DNA of 64,000 nucleotides from JAWCNN01 sp038848005 (lineage in GTDB: Archaea; Thermoproteota; Bathyarchaeia; Bathyarchaeales; Bathycorpusculaceae). The translations under genes and the position numbers were made by a program. The DNA lies in the NCBI GenBank assembly GCA_038848005.1, contig JAWCNZ010000002.1, positions 1 to 64,000 on the forward strand. Direction: 5' to 3'. Position 1 is the first letter of the stretch; every line of letters begins with the position of its first letter. The notes under the pieces are model-generated. The model had not been told where the DNA came from. It ran no database searches and saw only the letters and a program-made list of their open reading frames with translations. Shown in pieces: positions 1-9,114 of the stretch.

Positions 1-2
1 TT

Positions 3-800
3 CCAACTGTATATATAGTTAGTGCCAACTATTACGGGTTTCCCTCGAAGGCTATTGTTGATTGGGCCTGGCAAAACGATATAAGCGGCAGCCGCACTGG
101 CGGCAATCGTCCACCTAACGAATGCGACTGGATGCCCCTATCCATCGAATACTTGGTTCTTGCGATGCTTTTTACCTTGATAGTGTGGCTACAATATGGA
201 ACAAACGGATTAAAGAACCTTTCAATCTCGCCAGTTTTCATGGCTCTTATCGGAACCATTTACTTAATAGATAACTTCTATAAAAATGCACAGTTCACAC
301 CATTCCAAATTTTTGTTCCAACAACAGCGACCCTTGCAGAAAACATCTTAAAAATTATGGGATACCAAACCGATATGGTCTTCACAAACGATCCGGGAAT
401 CGGACCCGCACCGCAATTAAAAGTTTCAAACGCAGGTAAGAGCGCCAAGGCCTATATAGCATGGCCATGTTCCGGCGTTGACAGCCTCATAATATACTTT
501 GCCACGTCTTTTTTGTTTATAAAAAATAGCGGCGTCACATCATGGAAAAAGGGAATTGTGTACTTTACAATCGGCGCGGTGGTAACCTATCTTATTAACA
601 TTCTTAGAATTGTTACAATTTTCATAATAGGAATGAATTATGGTGACAACTCTCCTCAATTCAATCAGTTCCATAGTTACTATGGCGCTTTATATGCAAT
701 TGCGTGGATCGTCATGTATCCACTAATAATAATGGAAGTTCAAGCATTGTGGAGATACATTAGCAAACCAAAAACCGCAATTAGGGACTTTACCCAGTAA
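3..800 (+). CDS. Archaeosortase/exosortase family membrane protease-transpeptidase (5'-truncated by window edge)
   Basis: The reading frame is open to the left edge, so the true start lies outside; an internal ATG at 132 would give 222 residues. The protein is rich in membrane helices and carries the three family signatures in order: Cys in AWPCSGVDSL, Arg in the helix INILRIVTIF, and His in FHSYYGALY. These are the proposed Cys-Arg-His active site. Archaeosortases recognise C-terminal sorting signals (short motif, helix, basic tail) on exported proteins and cleave or transfer them at the membrane. It lies next to glycosyltransferases, as is common for sorting and glycosylation loci. It converges on the next gene with an 11-bp overlap. 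The subfamily cannot be assigned from sequence reading alone. Confidence 0.88.
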   Translation, partial: PTVYIVSANYYGFPSKAIVDWAWQNDISGSRTGGNRPPNECDWMPLSIEYLVLAMLFTLIVWLQYGTNGLKNLSISPVFMALIGTIYLIDNFYKNAQFTPFQIFVPTTATLAENILKIMGYQTDMVFTNDPGIGPAPQLKVSNAGKSAKAYIAWPCSGVDSLIIYFATSFLFIKNSGVTSWKKGIVYFTIGAVVTYLINILRIVTIFIIGMNYGDNSPQFNQFHSYYGALYAIAWIVMYPLIIMEVQALWRYISKPKTAIRDFTQ

Positions 801-1698
801 TACCATACATAATATAAGCATGTTTTTGCCAAGTTTTGAAACCGCTAATGAACCCTTTAAGTGTGTTCAGAAACAGCGTAGGTTCAATTTTTACTTTAAC
901 TCCAGATTTCAAAATATAATCTCTTGGTGGCATAAACAGGTGATACAGAAATATTGGAAAACTAAACTTGGATTGGGCGTAGAAATTTTTTAAGTAAAAG
1001 TAAACATTGTTTCGGATATACCAGTATGACCAAGCGCCGCCTGCTTGTTTACCCTTGAACTTATGCCATACTAACGCTTTTGGGTTATACAATATTTTAT
1101 ATCCAAGTTTCCGTATGCGAATGCACATGTCAGTGTCGTCTCTGTAACCAGTCCCCGCATAGTTTTCGTCAAATCCCTTCAATCTCAAAAGCAATTCTCG
1201 CCTAAAGGACATATTGCACCCAAGAAGCGAATCAACTTCCAACAAACTTTGCGAAGGAACGTCAAAGTTTCCTATAACCAGTCCATTACTGTAAACCTTT
1301 CCAACATCACACTTGCTTATCTTTAAATAAAGCTTGGCGGATTTTCCATAAGGAATTACTCGTCCTCCAACTCCACCGACACTTTTATCCACATATGATT
1401 CAATAATCTGATTAAGCCATTCTTTGTGAACAACAACATCATCATCTAAAAAAGCCACAACATCCCCGTTTGCCATCGAAATGCCAAGATTTCGGGCATA
1501 CGGGAGATTTCGTTTACTGGTGGAAACAAATTTTATATGGAAAGAATCCCTCAACGTTTTAGTTCCATCTGTTGAATTACTATCCACAACAATCACTTCG
1601 TAAGGCTTAGTTTTCAAACTAAAAATTGAGGATAGGCATTCCCTTAAATCCTTAAAGCGGTTGTAAGTAGCAACAACTATTGACACCTTAACACCCAA
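790..1698 (-). CDS. Family 2 glycosyltransferase
   Basis: A cytoplasmic GT-A enzyme of about 300 residues. The N-terminus VSIVVATYNR is the nucleotide-sugar-binding beta strand, VVDSNSTDGT follows, and the metal-binding FLDDDVVV lies near residue 90. A later RDDTDMCIRIRKLG segment matches the ED(T)D/catalytic-base region of GT2 enzymes. The start is TTG at 1698, supported by AGGTGA just upstream; that site includes the stop codon of the upstream DUF2079 gene, which suggests translational coupling. The sugar and acceptor are unknown. Context suggests assembly of surface glycan or N-glycan. Confidence 0.88.
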   Translation of the reverse strand: MGVKVSIVVATYNRFKDLRECLSSIFSLKTKPYEVIVVDSNSTDGTKTLRDSFHIKFVSTSKRNLPYARNLGISMANGDVVAFLDDDVVVHKEWLNQIIESYVDKSVGGVGGRVIPYGKSAKLYLKISKCDVGKVYSNGLVIGNFDVPSQSLLEVDSLLGCNMSFRRELLLRLKGFDENYAGTGYRDDTDMCIRIRKLGYKILYNPKALVWHKFKGKQAGGAWSYWYIRNNVYFYLKNFYAQSKFSFPIFLYHLFMPPRDYILKSGVKVKIEPTLFLNTLKGFISGFKTWQKHAYIMYGITG

Positions 1699-1704
1699 AA
1701 CACG

Positions 1705-4095
1705 TCACCTAGGCTCCAGCCAATGAAGATAATGCGAAGGAATTTCCTCAAAACTGTTACTTTCAGGAAGGCACCACATAACGCTAAACCACGCAGCTTC
1801 CGTAAACTCCATGTAAACGATTTGAATCGTGTGAATACCTTGGCGCAAGAAAATTTCAGTTGTATTTTGCGCAGCATCCTTAAAAGGACTTAAAAGGAGC
1901 TCACCGTCGACAACCAGAGAAATATAATCATCAGCCAACACCCTAAATTTATACACTCCAGAAGATGGAATATAGAGACTACAATTGATGAACGCACTAA
2001 AATAGTCTTTATTAATTAACGCAAACGGAGATTTGGAACCGAAATTTAAGCATGTATTCAGAAAGGGTGAAGAAACATCTGGTGAAATTTTCGAATAAAG
2101 AAACATAGGTTGAATTTCTACTATGTCAGCTTCCCATGGTGGCTTCCATACCAAACGCACAAACGGAAAATCGCAATAATCCTCTTTTATGTACTCAACT
2201 TTAATTGAATGAAAACCTCTCGCTAACCACAGCTCATAATAACCAATTGAAGTATTACTGGATAAAACTTGCATGTTGTTCAAGTAAAATTTGGCAGGAC
2301 CTATGCTTTCTAAAAGAAATAAATAATTTCCAGCTACTGGAGCATACAATTGTCCTTCAAACATTAAAGCAAAAGATTTCATGTTCCATGTTTGAGGGAT
2401 TATTTCCGAAAAATTGTAAATGGAGACAGTGACATTTTCATAATCAGCTTCGCCGTTAAATGAAACATTAGCGAAAAGTTTTACCGTAACTCCTTGATTG
2501 TAGAATTCAGCGAAAATCCCATTATTAATCAGATAAGTTATTTCTCCTGTATAGTTTCTTTTTAGAAGCCATAAACCATCAGAAGCATACTGAACACCAA
2601 AACCGCCATTTTTCGTTAAATTGTAAATGAGGCTTGCAAAAGATTCGTCATACCAAAACGACATAACATCTACAAGAATATAATCAAATGTGAATTCGGA
2701 TGTGAGGTTCCGCGCAATTTTCCCTCCAACATAAGCATATGATCTTCTACTTAAATGAGGAAAAAGGTCATTCTGTGTCAAAACAGAAGCATTTGAAGGA
2801 ATAAGGCTTATGAATTCCCTTGTAATATGTTTGTGTTCGGAAATGGAAGGAATATTTACGCGGATACCCAAAATTGTAACATATGATATTACAATGATAG
2901 AGATAAAAAATAAGATAGATAAGGCTTTCCAAGGCTGTTTTATTGCCATTCCTTTAAAAGCAACATCAATTTTTTCAATAAAACTAATGCGATGTTTTAG
3001 AATGGAGAAACGCTTGAAGCCATAAACCGCAGATATAAATATGAATGGAACAACGAAACCGACATATTGATATCCAACTGGAACATAATAAGGTGGGTAG
3101 TTGGATAAAAAGGCAACTAAAAACCATGGAAACCCTATCATAAGCGATGGTAAATCTAGAAATGACAAGAAAGCCACTGGCGCAAACAAACCAAAAATAT
3201 AGATGGTTTTTTGATCAACTGGCGTAATAATAGCCTCCAAAGTTTTAATGGGATTGGTTAAAACGTTAAAGATAAAGCCTGAAATGTCATGAACGGGATC
3301 TCCAAAATTTTTCCAGTTTGGATGCGGAGGGGCGGAGGGATTTATACTTAAAATTATTTTCTTTGCAATTAGAAACCAAACAATTCCAAGGATTGCTGTT
3401 ATAAGGGAAAAACATATGCTTTTATTAAATAAGAATCCTTTAAAATTAAAGTTTCTAACAAGTTGAAAGATTTTTCTTCTATTTATCCAGAGCCCGTAAA
3501 GACCGAAGAAGGTTACTATCAAAGAAACAAATTCGATAACCATTAATGATAAGATGATGAAGAGGAAATACTTGCCCCATTCTTCTTTCTTAAAGTAGTA
3601 GAAAGCAGAGAAAAAAAGGAAGGGTAAAAATGCTTGTACATGAAAATCGAACAAAGCCATCCCATGAATTGGAGGATAAGCCAAATATATTAAATCGAAA
3701 ATCAACGCTCGTTTATGACTGTGCGTTTCATAGAAAGCAAGCTTGTATAGGGGAACCGCCCCCAAAGCTAAAAAGAAAGTTTGTAAAACTAACAGCGTCT
3801 CGGTTGTTTGGAAAATTGCGTAAGCTGGCATCACCAAAAAAAGAATAGGTGAAAAATGTATACCAAAAAAGTTACATGAAGGGTTAATTGCAATTTCAGG
3901 GGTGTACCAAAGAAGCCTCCCGTTTACAGTTGACCATATAGTTTGTTCATAAATACCCAAGTCCCAAGCAGTAGACATGAAAGCATAATGTTTTAGTATG
4001 GCAAAATAGGAAAGGATTAGAGTGTATAATAGGATGGATATGTATAGAATAGCGGTTGGATTGCGCCTTAAGTAAGCCAAAGCATAATGACCCAT
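1705..4095 (-). CDS. DUF2079 multi-pass membrane protein with C-terminal PA14-like domains
   Basis: The N-terminal half has about nine to ten hydrophobic helices and motifs of DUF2079 (AWDLGIYEQTIW, FGIHFSPILF), a GT-C-like family related to oligosaccharyl or mannosyl transferases. The C-terminal third is extracellular, with many N-glycosylation sequons, and has two repeats resembling PA14 (GIFAEFYNQG...; a second copy near the C-terminus with YRFRV-like and AWFSVMW strands), a carbohydrate-binding fold. I prefer ATG 4095 (MGHYALAYL) over 4179, because the longer form overlaps the divergent gene at 4173. A role in glycosylating surface proteins with a sugar-binding ectodomain is inferred. Confidence 0.75.
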   Translation of the reverse strand: MGHYALAYLRRNPTAILYISILLYTLILSYFAILKHYAFMSTAWDLGIYEQTIWSTVNGRLLWYTPEIAINPSCNFFGIHFSPILFLVMPAYAIFQTTETLLVLQTFFLALGAVPLYKLAFYETHSHKRALIFDLIYLAYPPIHGMALFDFHVQAFLPFLFFSAFYYFKKEEWGKYFLFIILSLMVIEFVSLIVTFFGLYGLWINRRKIFQLVRNFNFKGFLFNKSICFSLITAILGIVWFLIAKKIILSINPSAPPHPNWKNFGDPVHDISGFIFNVLTNPIKTLEAIITPVDQKTIYIFGLFAPVAFLSFLDLPSLMIGFPWFLVAFLSNYPPYYVPVGYQYVGFVVPFIFISAVYGFKRFSILKHRISFIEKIDVAFKGMAIKQPWKALSILFFISIIVISYVTILGIRVNIPSISEHKHITREFISLIPSNASVLTQNDLFPHLSRRSYAYVGGKIARNLTSEFTFDYILVDVMSFWYDESFASLIYNLTKNGGFGVQYASDGLWLLKRNYTGEITYLINNGIFAEFYNQGVTVKLFANVSFNGEADYENVTVSIYNFSEIIPQTWNMKSFALMFEGQLYAPVAGNYLFLLESIGPAKFYLNNMQVLSSNTSIGYYELWLARGFHSIKVEYIKEDYCDFPFVRLVWKPPWEADIVEIQPMFLYSKISPDVSSPFLNTCLNFGSKSPFALINKDYFSAFINCSLYIPSSGVYKFRVLADDYISLVVDGELLLSPFKDAAQNTTEIFLRQGIHTIQIVYMEFTEAAWFSVMWCLPESNSFEEIPSHYLHWLEPR

Positions 4096-4172
4096 TGGAT
4101 TTTCCCTTTTTAACCATTTAACATGAATAAGATTTAAAAGTTTATTAAAGGAATCAAGAGGGATGAAACCAA

Positions 4173-5282
4173 ATGCCAAACAATGAGGATATTATATTTA
4201 TATGTGACCCCTTAATCAGCGAATATGGTCCACTTCGACCTGCAATATTAATTGCAAAGAAAGTTAAGGAAAAAGGCAGAAAAGCGACAGTTATTTCCAC
4301 AGTCATTTCTGTAAAAATACAAGAAAAATTAAACTCGTTAGGAATTCAAACAGTTAACCTTCAAAGGAAACCATTTTTGAAGAAAAACGAATCGATAGTA
4401 TGGTTGGAAGAATGGGTTAGGGAAGCTATATTTTCTGCAAATTCAAGAGGAATTGAAAATTTTGATGGAGTGATACTTAATTTTTCGAACACTATATGTT
4501 TGCCAGCGCATGTTTGGTATGTTCAAGGCCCACCAACCGTTACTTTAGATAATATGAAAAAACACCTTCCATTACATTACAAGCTGATTAACTTGACACT
4601 TTTACCTTTTTTAAAGATTTTTGATAAAAGATTCATCAGAAAAACCGCAAATTGCTCTAAGAAAGTCGTAGCAAATTCAAAATATACGGCTTCAACTTAT
4701 CATAAGTTTGGTTTGCAAGTTCAAGATGTGATTTATCCACCAGTGGATTGCGAAAAATTCAAACCGAAAACCGCCAAACCTTCTGAAGATTTCGTATTAA
4801 CCTACTTTGGCAAGGAAACTATTTTCGAATTAATTAAGCAAGTTTTAGATTGTGGAATAAAAGTCAAGGCTTTCGGCGGCAAACTTTCAATGATTCCTAA
4901 AAAGATTCAAGAACATCCCAACCTTTCTTTTCTGGGAAGAGTGGATGATGAAACATTGATAGACTTATACTCTAACGCTTTTTTCACCCTTTATCCTTTC
5001 GCAGATGAACCATTTGGGTATATCCCAATCGAAAGTTTGGCTTGCGGAACACCTGTGTTAACTTTTAACAAGCAAGGTCCAAAAGAAACGATAGTGAATG
5101 GAGAAACGGGTTGGCTTGCAAATGACAATTATGAATTCTTAAAGATTGCATTTCAAATTTGGAAAAAAGGTTATCCTAAAACTTTTAGGAAAAATTGCAG
5201 GCAAGCAGTTTTAAGGTTTGATGTGAACAGAATCGTGAAAGACTGGATAAAATTGTTAGAAGTGTCAAAAGGGAAATTTTAA
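4173..5282 (+). CDS. Family 4 (GT-B) glycosyltransferase
   Basis: A 369-residue GT-B enzyme. The C-terminal Rossmann domain holds the donor-binding E-x7-E region, seen as PFGYIPIESLACGTPVLTF followed by ETIVNGETGWL. The middle segment VVANSKYTASTYHKFG and IYPPVDCEKF is typical of GT4 enzymes. ATG 4173 is preceded by GAGGG at about 10 nt. It is divergent from the DUF2079 gene and converges on the next gene with an 18-bp overlap. It probably adds one sugar of a surface or lipid-linked glycan; the substrate is not identifiable. Confidence 0.87.
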   Translation: MPNNEDIIFICDPLISEYGPLRPAILIAKKVKEKGRKATVISTVISVKIQEKLNSLGIQTVNLQRKPFLKKNESIVWLEEWVREAIFSANSRGIENFDGVILNFSNTICLPAHVWYVQGPPTVTLDNMKKHLPLHYKLINLTLLPFLKIFDKRFIRKTANCSKKVVANSKYTASTYHKFGLQVQDVIYPPVDCEKFKPKTAKPSEDFVLTYFGKETIFELIKQVLDCGIKVKAFGGKLSMIPKKIQEHPNLSFLGRVDDETLIDLYSNAFFTLYPFADEPFGYIPIESLACGTPVLTFNKQGPKETIVNGETGWLANDNYEFLKIAFQIWKKGYPKTFRKNCRQAVLRFDVNRIVKDWIKLLEVSKGKF

Positions 5283-6029
5283 TATCGCTTTAAATAGAAT
5301 ATATGAAACGAATTGCTTCACTTCGTTAAATGAAAGTTTGGATTTTCCCTTTTTCCTATTTGCAAAGGTTATTGGAAGTTCTTTTATCTTAAAATTTCGT
5401 ATACGTGCTTGTCTTATTGTTTCAATCTGTATTTCGTATGTTTGACTATGCAGTTCTCCTATAATGCTTCGAATTAAACTTAGTGAGTAACAACGCAGTC
5501 CGCTTGTGTAGTCGCTTATTTTCTCTCCGATAATTAACGATGCGATGAAGTTTGCACTCTTACTTATTACAAGACGCATTGCACTCCAATTTAGAATACA
5601 GCCTCCTTTGCAATATCTACTCCCTATCACAAGAGAATGCCCTTGTCTTAGATTTGATATTAAACGCGGAATGTCCTTTGGGTTGTGTGAGTAGTCAGCG
5701 TCCATTGTGATTATATATTTTGGTGGATTTGGCAATGACATAAATATTTTGAAACCATCTGTGATGGCTGTTCCAAGACCCATTTTTTTAGGTCTGGTGA
5801 AAAGTAAAATGTTGTTATACTTTTTTTGAAGATTTCTTACAATTTCTGCCGTTCCATCAATGCTAGAATCATCTATAACCAGTATGGAAGCATCCAAGTT
5901 TAAGGATTCGATCTCATGAATAAGCTTTCCAATGTTTTGCGCTTCGCAATAAGTTGGAAGAATTATTCCCACTTGGGTATTTAATTCAAGGTTTCCCTCA
6001 ACTCGATTAAAATTCATTTTTGCCGTCAC
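5265..6029 (-). CDS. Dolichol-phosphate mannosyltransferase-like GT2
   Basis: A GT2 enzyme of 254 residues without C-terminal membrane helices. Motifs follow the DPM1/polyprenyl-phosphate transferase order: VGIILPTYCEAQNI, LVIDDSSIDGTAEIV, the metal-binding ITMDADYSHNP, and SDYTSGLRCYS, followed by the IQIETIRQA and RKKGKSKLS segments. It would transfer mannose or glucose from GDP/UDP-sugar to dolichol phosphate on the cytoplasmic face of the membrane, supplying lipid-linked donors for N-glycosylation or GT-C enzymes such as the nearby DUF2079 protein. ATG 6029 or ATG 6017 could start it. Confidence 0.88.
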   Translation of the reverse strand: MTAKMNFNRVEGNLELNTQVGIILPTYCEAQNIGKLIHEIESLNLDASILVIDDSSIDGTAEIVRNLQKKYNNILLFTRPKKMGLGTAITDGFKIFMSLPNPPKYIITMDADYSHNPKDIPRLISNLRQGHSLVIGSRYCKGGCILNWSAMRLVISKSANFIASLIIGEKISDYTSGLRCYSLSLIRSIIGELHSQTYEIQIETIRQARIRNFKIKELPITFANRKKGKSKLSFNEVKQFVSYILFKAILKFPF

Positions 6030-6076
6030 CTTGTAAATATTTCCTTCAGTTATTCACTACACATATATAAAAGCTA

Positions 6077-7153
6077 CTACTTTTCGCTATTACTTTCAGA
6101 GGCATAATTTGAACTCTTTATCTTCCTTCGATAGTAGGCTAATGGGTGACGTATGTTTTGGCATAGCACGTCAGGGTTTATGCATACACTGTGGGTTTTC
6201 AGCGTGTCGCATCTTGGCGGCATATAGCGTGTTCTTGAACCTCTTTCCCCTGCGATGTGTTCTACTTGGTAGCGGGTCATTCTCTCGTTATAATCGGAGA
6301 AATTTTTGAAAAGTTCAATTAGGTTTTCTGACGGCATTCCAACGTTTATTAGGAAGGATGTCAATGTGAATCGACCTATATGCGATATGTGGTGACCTGA
6401 TGAAATTGCTCGGTATAGAGTTTTTATACAAGGCGGAAAGGCAGTTTGCACAACTTTTTTGGGGAAGCCTTCCATTTCGGTTTTCCCTATTTTTTCTGTT
6501 GACAAAATTTTTATTTTTTCTGCCTTCTCCATTATTTCAGGTGGAAATTTCGGTGATTCTTTTATTTCCAGCCTTTTTTCAATATATCTCCGAACTTCTT
6601 CGCTTAGTAATCTTGCGGTTTCATTTCTTGTTAGGTAAACATCTCCGCTCAGCAGTAGACGGTTGGCGAGTTTCCATTTTTTCTCGCGTAGCTGTGTTGT
6701 GTTTTTAAGGTAATCTGTGAAGTGTAGTTTGAATTCGTAAGGAACATTGACGTCATTGTTTACTGCAATTTTCCATCCGAAGTTTTGTGCAATGGCTAAT
6801 ATTCTTTCTTTGGGTTCGAGTTTCATGTCGTTGTATGCTTGTTTTGCTTCGGCTAAGGCGTATCTTTTCTTGATGAAAGAGTTTTCAGTCGCAACTGCCA
6901 GCATTATTGCGACTGGAAAGGACAAGATTTCGATTTCTTCATTTTGCAGTTTTCTGCTAACTAATGCATATAATATTGCCTCTTCAACCCGTTCTTCAGC
7001 ACGTTCCAGAATCAATGCAAATTCGGGTTTTGTTAAATCTTCAATTTTTAAATCTAGTTTTTTAACGTATTCTATGGTTCCTTTAAGGAAGGGATATTTC
7101 GCCAAGTCATGTCTGGTGAATTTTGCTGTTGCAATTTGCATTAGGTTTTTCAT
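6077..7153 (-). CDS. priL: DNA primase large subunit PriL
   Basis: The archaeal/eukaryotic-type primase regulatory subunit (358 residues, normal length). The C-terminal iron-sulfur domain is visible: FPPCIKTLYRAISSGHHISHIGRF (first Cys near residue 241), then MPPRCDTLKTHSVC and DVLCQNI, giving the cysteines for a 4Fe-4S cluster. PriL partners PriS, which is not in this window, and directs synthesis of primers for PolD. It lies 1 bp from the PCNA gene on the same strand, so the two replication genes form one transcription unit. Confidence 0.95.
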   Translation of the reverse strand: MKNLMQIATAKFTRHDLAKYPFLKGTIEYVKKLDLKIEDLTKPEFALILERAEERVEEAILYALVSRKLQNEEIEILSFPVAIMLAVATENSFIKKRYALAEAKQAYNDMKLEPKERILAIAQNFGWKIAVNNDVNVPYEFKLHFTDYLKNTTQLREKKWKLANRLLLSGDVYLTRNETARLLSEEVRRYIEKRLEIKESPKFPPEIMEKAEKIKILSTEKIGKTEMEGFPKKVVQTAFPPCIKTLYRAISSGHHISHIGRFTLTSFLINVGMPSENLIELFKNFSDYNERMTRYQVEHIAGERGSRTRYMPPRCDTLKTHSVCINPDVLCQNIRHPLAYYRRKIKSSNYASESNSEK

Positions 7154-7154
7154 G

Positions 7155-7910
7155 TTATTCTGTCTCGATTCTCGGCGCCAAGTAAAATGTGAGTTTGCCC
7201 TCTTTTGTTTGTTGGAAATCCAATTTTATCGGCATGTCTGTTGAAAATTCCAATGTCGCTATTTCGGATGTTGCGGATGCCTCCTTTATAATTTCAGAGA
7301 GATAGCTCAAGCTGAAAGTTGCTTTTGAAGGTTCTTTAGCTTCTAAGTCTAGGACTGCGTCACTTCCTCTCTGAAGCGTTATTGTTGCGCCCATAAGGTC
7401 GCCCGTTGCGTTAAAAACTAGTTTTTCATTGTCTGCTTCGATTCGAACGTGGTCGCTTACAAGCCGTGCGTCTTCAATTGCTTGGCTTAAACCCTCAGTG
7501 GTGACCTTAGCTTTGACATTAAAAGTTATTTTTGGTGTTGGAACTTCCTCTTCCGAAACCTCAAGCGTTGGCATTGTAAAATTCCTTACATATTTGCCGG
7601 TTATTTTCACTTGTAATCGACCAGTTTTCTCATCGAGTAAAAGCTCGATAGCCTCGTCTTTACCCGCTCTTCTAAGCAGTTTTAAAAGTTCACTTATGTT
7701 TATACACATTTTTGTCGGTTCTGTGGCGGTGTACTCTTCAAAAACTGTTTTTGGCCATTCGAAATCAACCATGGCAACACGTGAGGGGTCCATTGCACGT
7801 AGTTTTAAGCCGTCGGGTTCTATTTTGAATGTTGCTTCGTCGACTAGGATAGAAATGGCTGTAGCCATGTCCCTCAGAAGTTTGGTGTCTGCCATTTTGA
7901 TTTTGAACAT
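7155..7910 (-). CDS. pcn: DNA polymerase sliding clamp PCNA
   Basis: 251 residues, as expected for archaeal PCNA. Seen in order: DGLKLRAMDPSRVAMVDFEWP (the conserved D-GL-RAMD-S-VALV strand), the interdomain connector region, and a C-terminal PIKLDFQ...LTFYLAPRIE, which forms the hydrophobic pocket that binds PIP boxes. The trimeric clamp tethers PolD, FEN1 and ligase. It is the first gene of the pcn-priL pair. The 3' end of the DNA polymerase D large subunit gene in this window encodes a matching PIP-like motif. Confidence 0.97.
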   Translation of the reverse strand: MFKIKMADTKLLRDMATAISILVDEATFKIEPDGLKLRAMDPSRVAMVDFEWPKTVFEEYTATEPTKMCINISELLKLLRRAGKDEAIELLLDEKTGRLQVKITGKYVRNFTMPTLEVSEEEVPTPKITFNVKAKVTTEGLSQAIEDARLVSDHVRIEADNEKLVFNATGDLMGATITLQRGSDAVLDLEAKEPSKATFSLSYLSEIIKEASATSEIATLEFSTDMPIKLDFQQTKEGKLTFYLAPRIETE

Positions 7911-7984
7911 AACCGAATCTCCCTTTTAAATGGATATATCTAGTGTTAATAAGACTTTTAAATATTAATTTTGGGTTTTGGTGT

Positions 7985-8338
7985 TTAGCTGTATTCTCTG
8001 AAGGTGTATCCACATTTTGTGCAACGTAGAAACTGTGTTGAGGATTCGTCTGCGCCTCTTGTTTGCACTTGCCAGACATAGGCTAGGTTGTTTCCACATT
8101 TGGGGCATTCCACTCTCACTGTTGGTAGTGTTCGAAGTTTCTGTTCTTCTTTGCCTATTACCGCCACAAGCTCTTGCGGTTTACGCTGTATAACCTTTGC
8201 AACTTTCGGTTCAACTTTTCCGTTTACTTCCTTCTTTTTATAACCACATTTTGGACAAACAAGCGCAACTGAGGATTCCTTGCTAGTTTTCAGTTTTTTG
8301 GGCGTAAGACGTGAACCGCATTTTGGGCAAAATTCCAT
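7985..8338 (-). CDS. tfs: Transcription elongation factor TFS
   Basis: 117 residues with an N-terminal zinc ribbon (FCPKCGSRL...LVCPKCGYKK) and a C-terminal TFIIS-type zinc ribbon (VECPKCGNNLAY...LRCTKCGYTFREYS). The acidic hairpin RGADE sits between the Cys pairs of the second ribbon; this is the tip that enters RNA polymerase and stimulates cleavage of backtracked RNA. The length and the intact DE pair indicate an active TFS rather than RpoM or an inhibitory paralogue. Confidence 0.96.
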   Translation of the reverse strand: MEFCPKCGSRLTPKKLKTSKESSVALVCPKCGYKKKEVNGKVEPKVAKVIQRKPQELVAVIGKEEQKLRTLPTVRVECPKCGNNLAYVWQVQTRGADESSTQFLRCTKCGYTFREYS

Positions 8339-8416
8339 AGCTTTTTACTCCGCTGTCCGTGTTTTCCCTTACACTTGTCCCTTTTAAACCTTTTCTTGCA
8401 ACAATAAAGATTATGG

Positions 8417-9016
8417 CTAAGTAATGCTTATCCCAGAAGCGATGAGATGGGCTACACGCAATGCTTCGGGAATGTTGCTTCTAGTGGATGTTAACTGCAA
8501 AATTTTTTCAGCATCCTCTTTGAGAATTCCATGGGTTTGCATGTAAATTTTTTCACTTTTTTTCCAAGTGTATGTTTCAAATATTTCTCCAGCATTTACA
8601 ATGGATTTCCAGCGTTCTTCACTTTTCGGCAAATTTTTTAGGGCTTCACGGATTTCGGCAAAGTCGGGTTTTTCCCTTGTTACCGCTATGACTGGAAGTT
8701 TTGTTTTAGAACTTAACTCTTTAATGTCAACTACGTTGAAGCCTGCGAAGGTTATTCCGTTAAGCATTATAACTCGCAGTTGTTTGTGATGTGGCGATTT
8801 GATTATCATGGAAGCTATTTTATCTGTGGCATCCAACCCGTCCACCATAACTTTAGTGTGCATTACACCGTCAAGCCAATATCCGCCTCTAAAAACAACT
8901 CCGACAACTGGCACAAGCTTTTTAGAACGTGGAACGAATACGCCGTCATCCACTCCCAAAATACGAATTTCAGGTTTAATTACACGAAATTTTTTGACAC
9001 TCAAAACTATTCCCAA
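8417..9016 (-). CDS. DUF99 family protein (endonuclease V-like fold), copy 1
   Basis: A DUF99 protein of about 199 residues. Conserved features are ILGVDDG near the N-terminus (acidic DD), VDGLDAT, VIMLNGITFAGFNVVD and the terminal EALRVAHLIASG. DUF99 is predicted to have an RNase H/endonuclease V-like fold; the biochemical role is unknown. The start appears to be TTG 9016 or TTG 9004. A diverged second copy lies at 41040-41573, between orc1 and the PolD small subunit gene, so both copies sit beside replication genes. Confidence 0.85.
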   Translation of the reverse strand: MGIVLSVKKFRVIKPEIRILGVDDGVFVPRSKKLVPVVGVVFRGGYWLDGVMHTKVMVDGLDATDKIASMIIKSPHHKQLRVIMLNGITFAGFNVVDIKELSSKTKLPVIAVTREKPDFAEIREALKNLPKSEERWKSIVNAGEIFETYTWKKSEKIYMQTHGILKEDAEKILQLTSTRSNIPEALRVAHLIASGISIT

Positions 9017-9114
9017 CCAACATGCAAAGTATAGAAAAGAAACATTATAAATTTGACCGTTAACATGTCGAGTCTACAAACCACTTTTATAGCAAAGCAT
9101 AATAGCAATATAAA

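Noticed and set aside
4095..4179. Longer N-terminus for the DUF2079 protein (start at 4179)
   Set aside because: It overlaps the start of the divergent GT4 gene and adds a hydrophilic segment before the first helix that the family does not need; ATG 4095 is preferred.
6109..7244. Plus-strand frames of 66, 102 and 165 residues opposite priL and pcn
   Set aside because: They are shadows of the strong minus-strand genes with skewed composition (Ser, Phe and Leu rich) and no recognisable domains.
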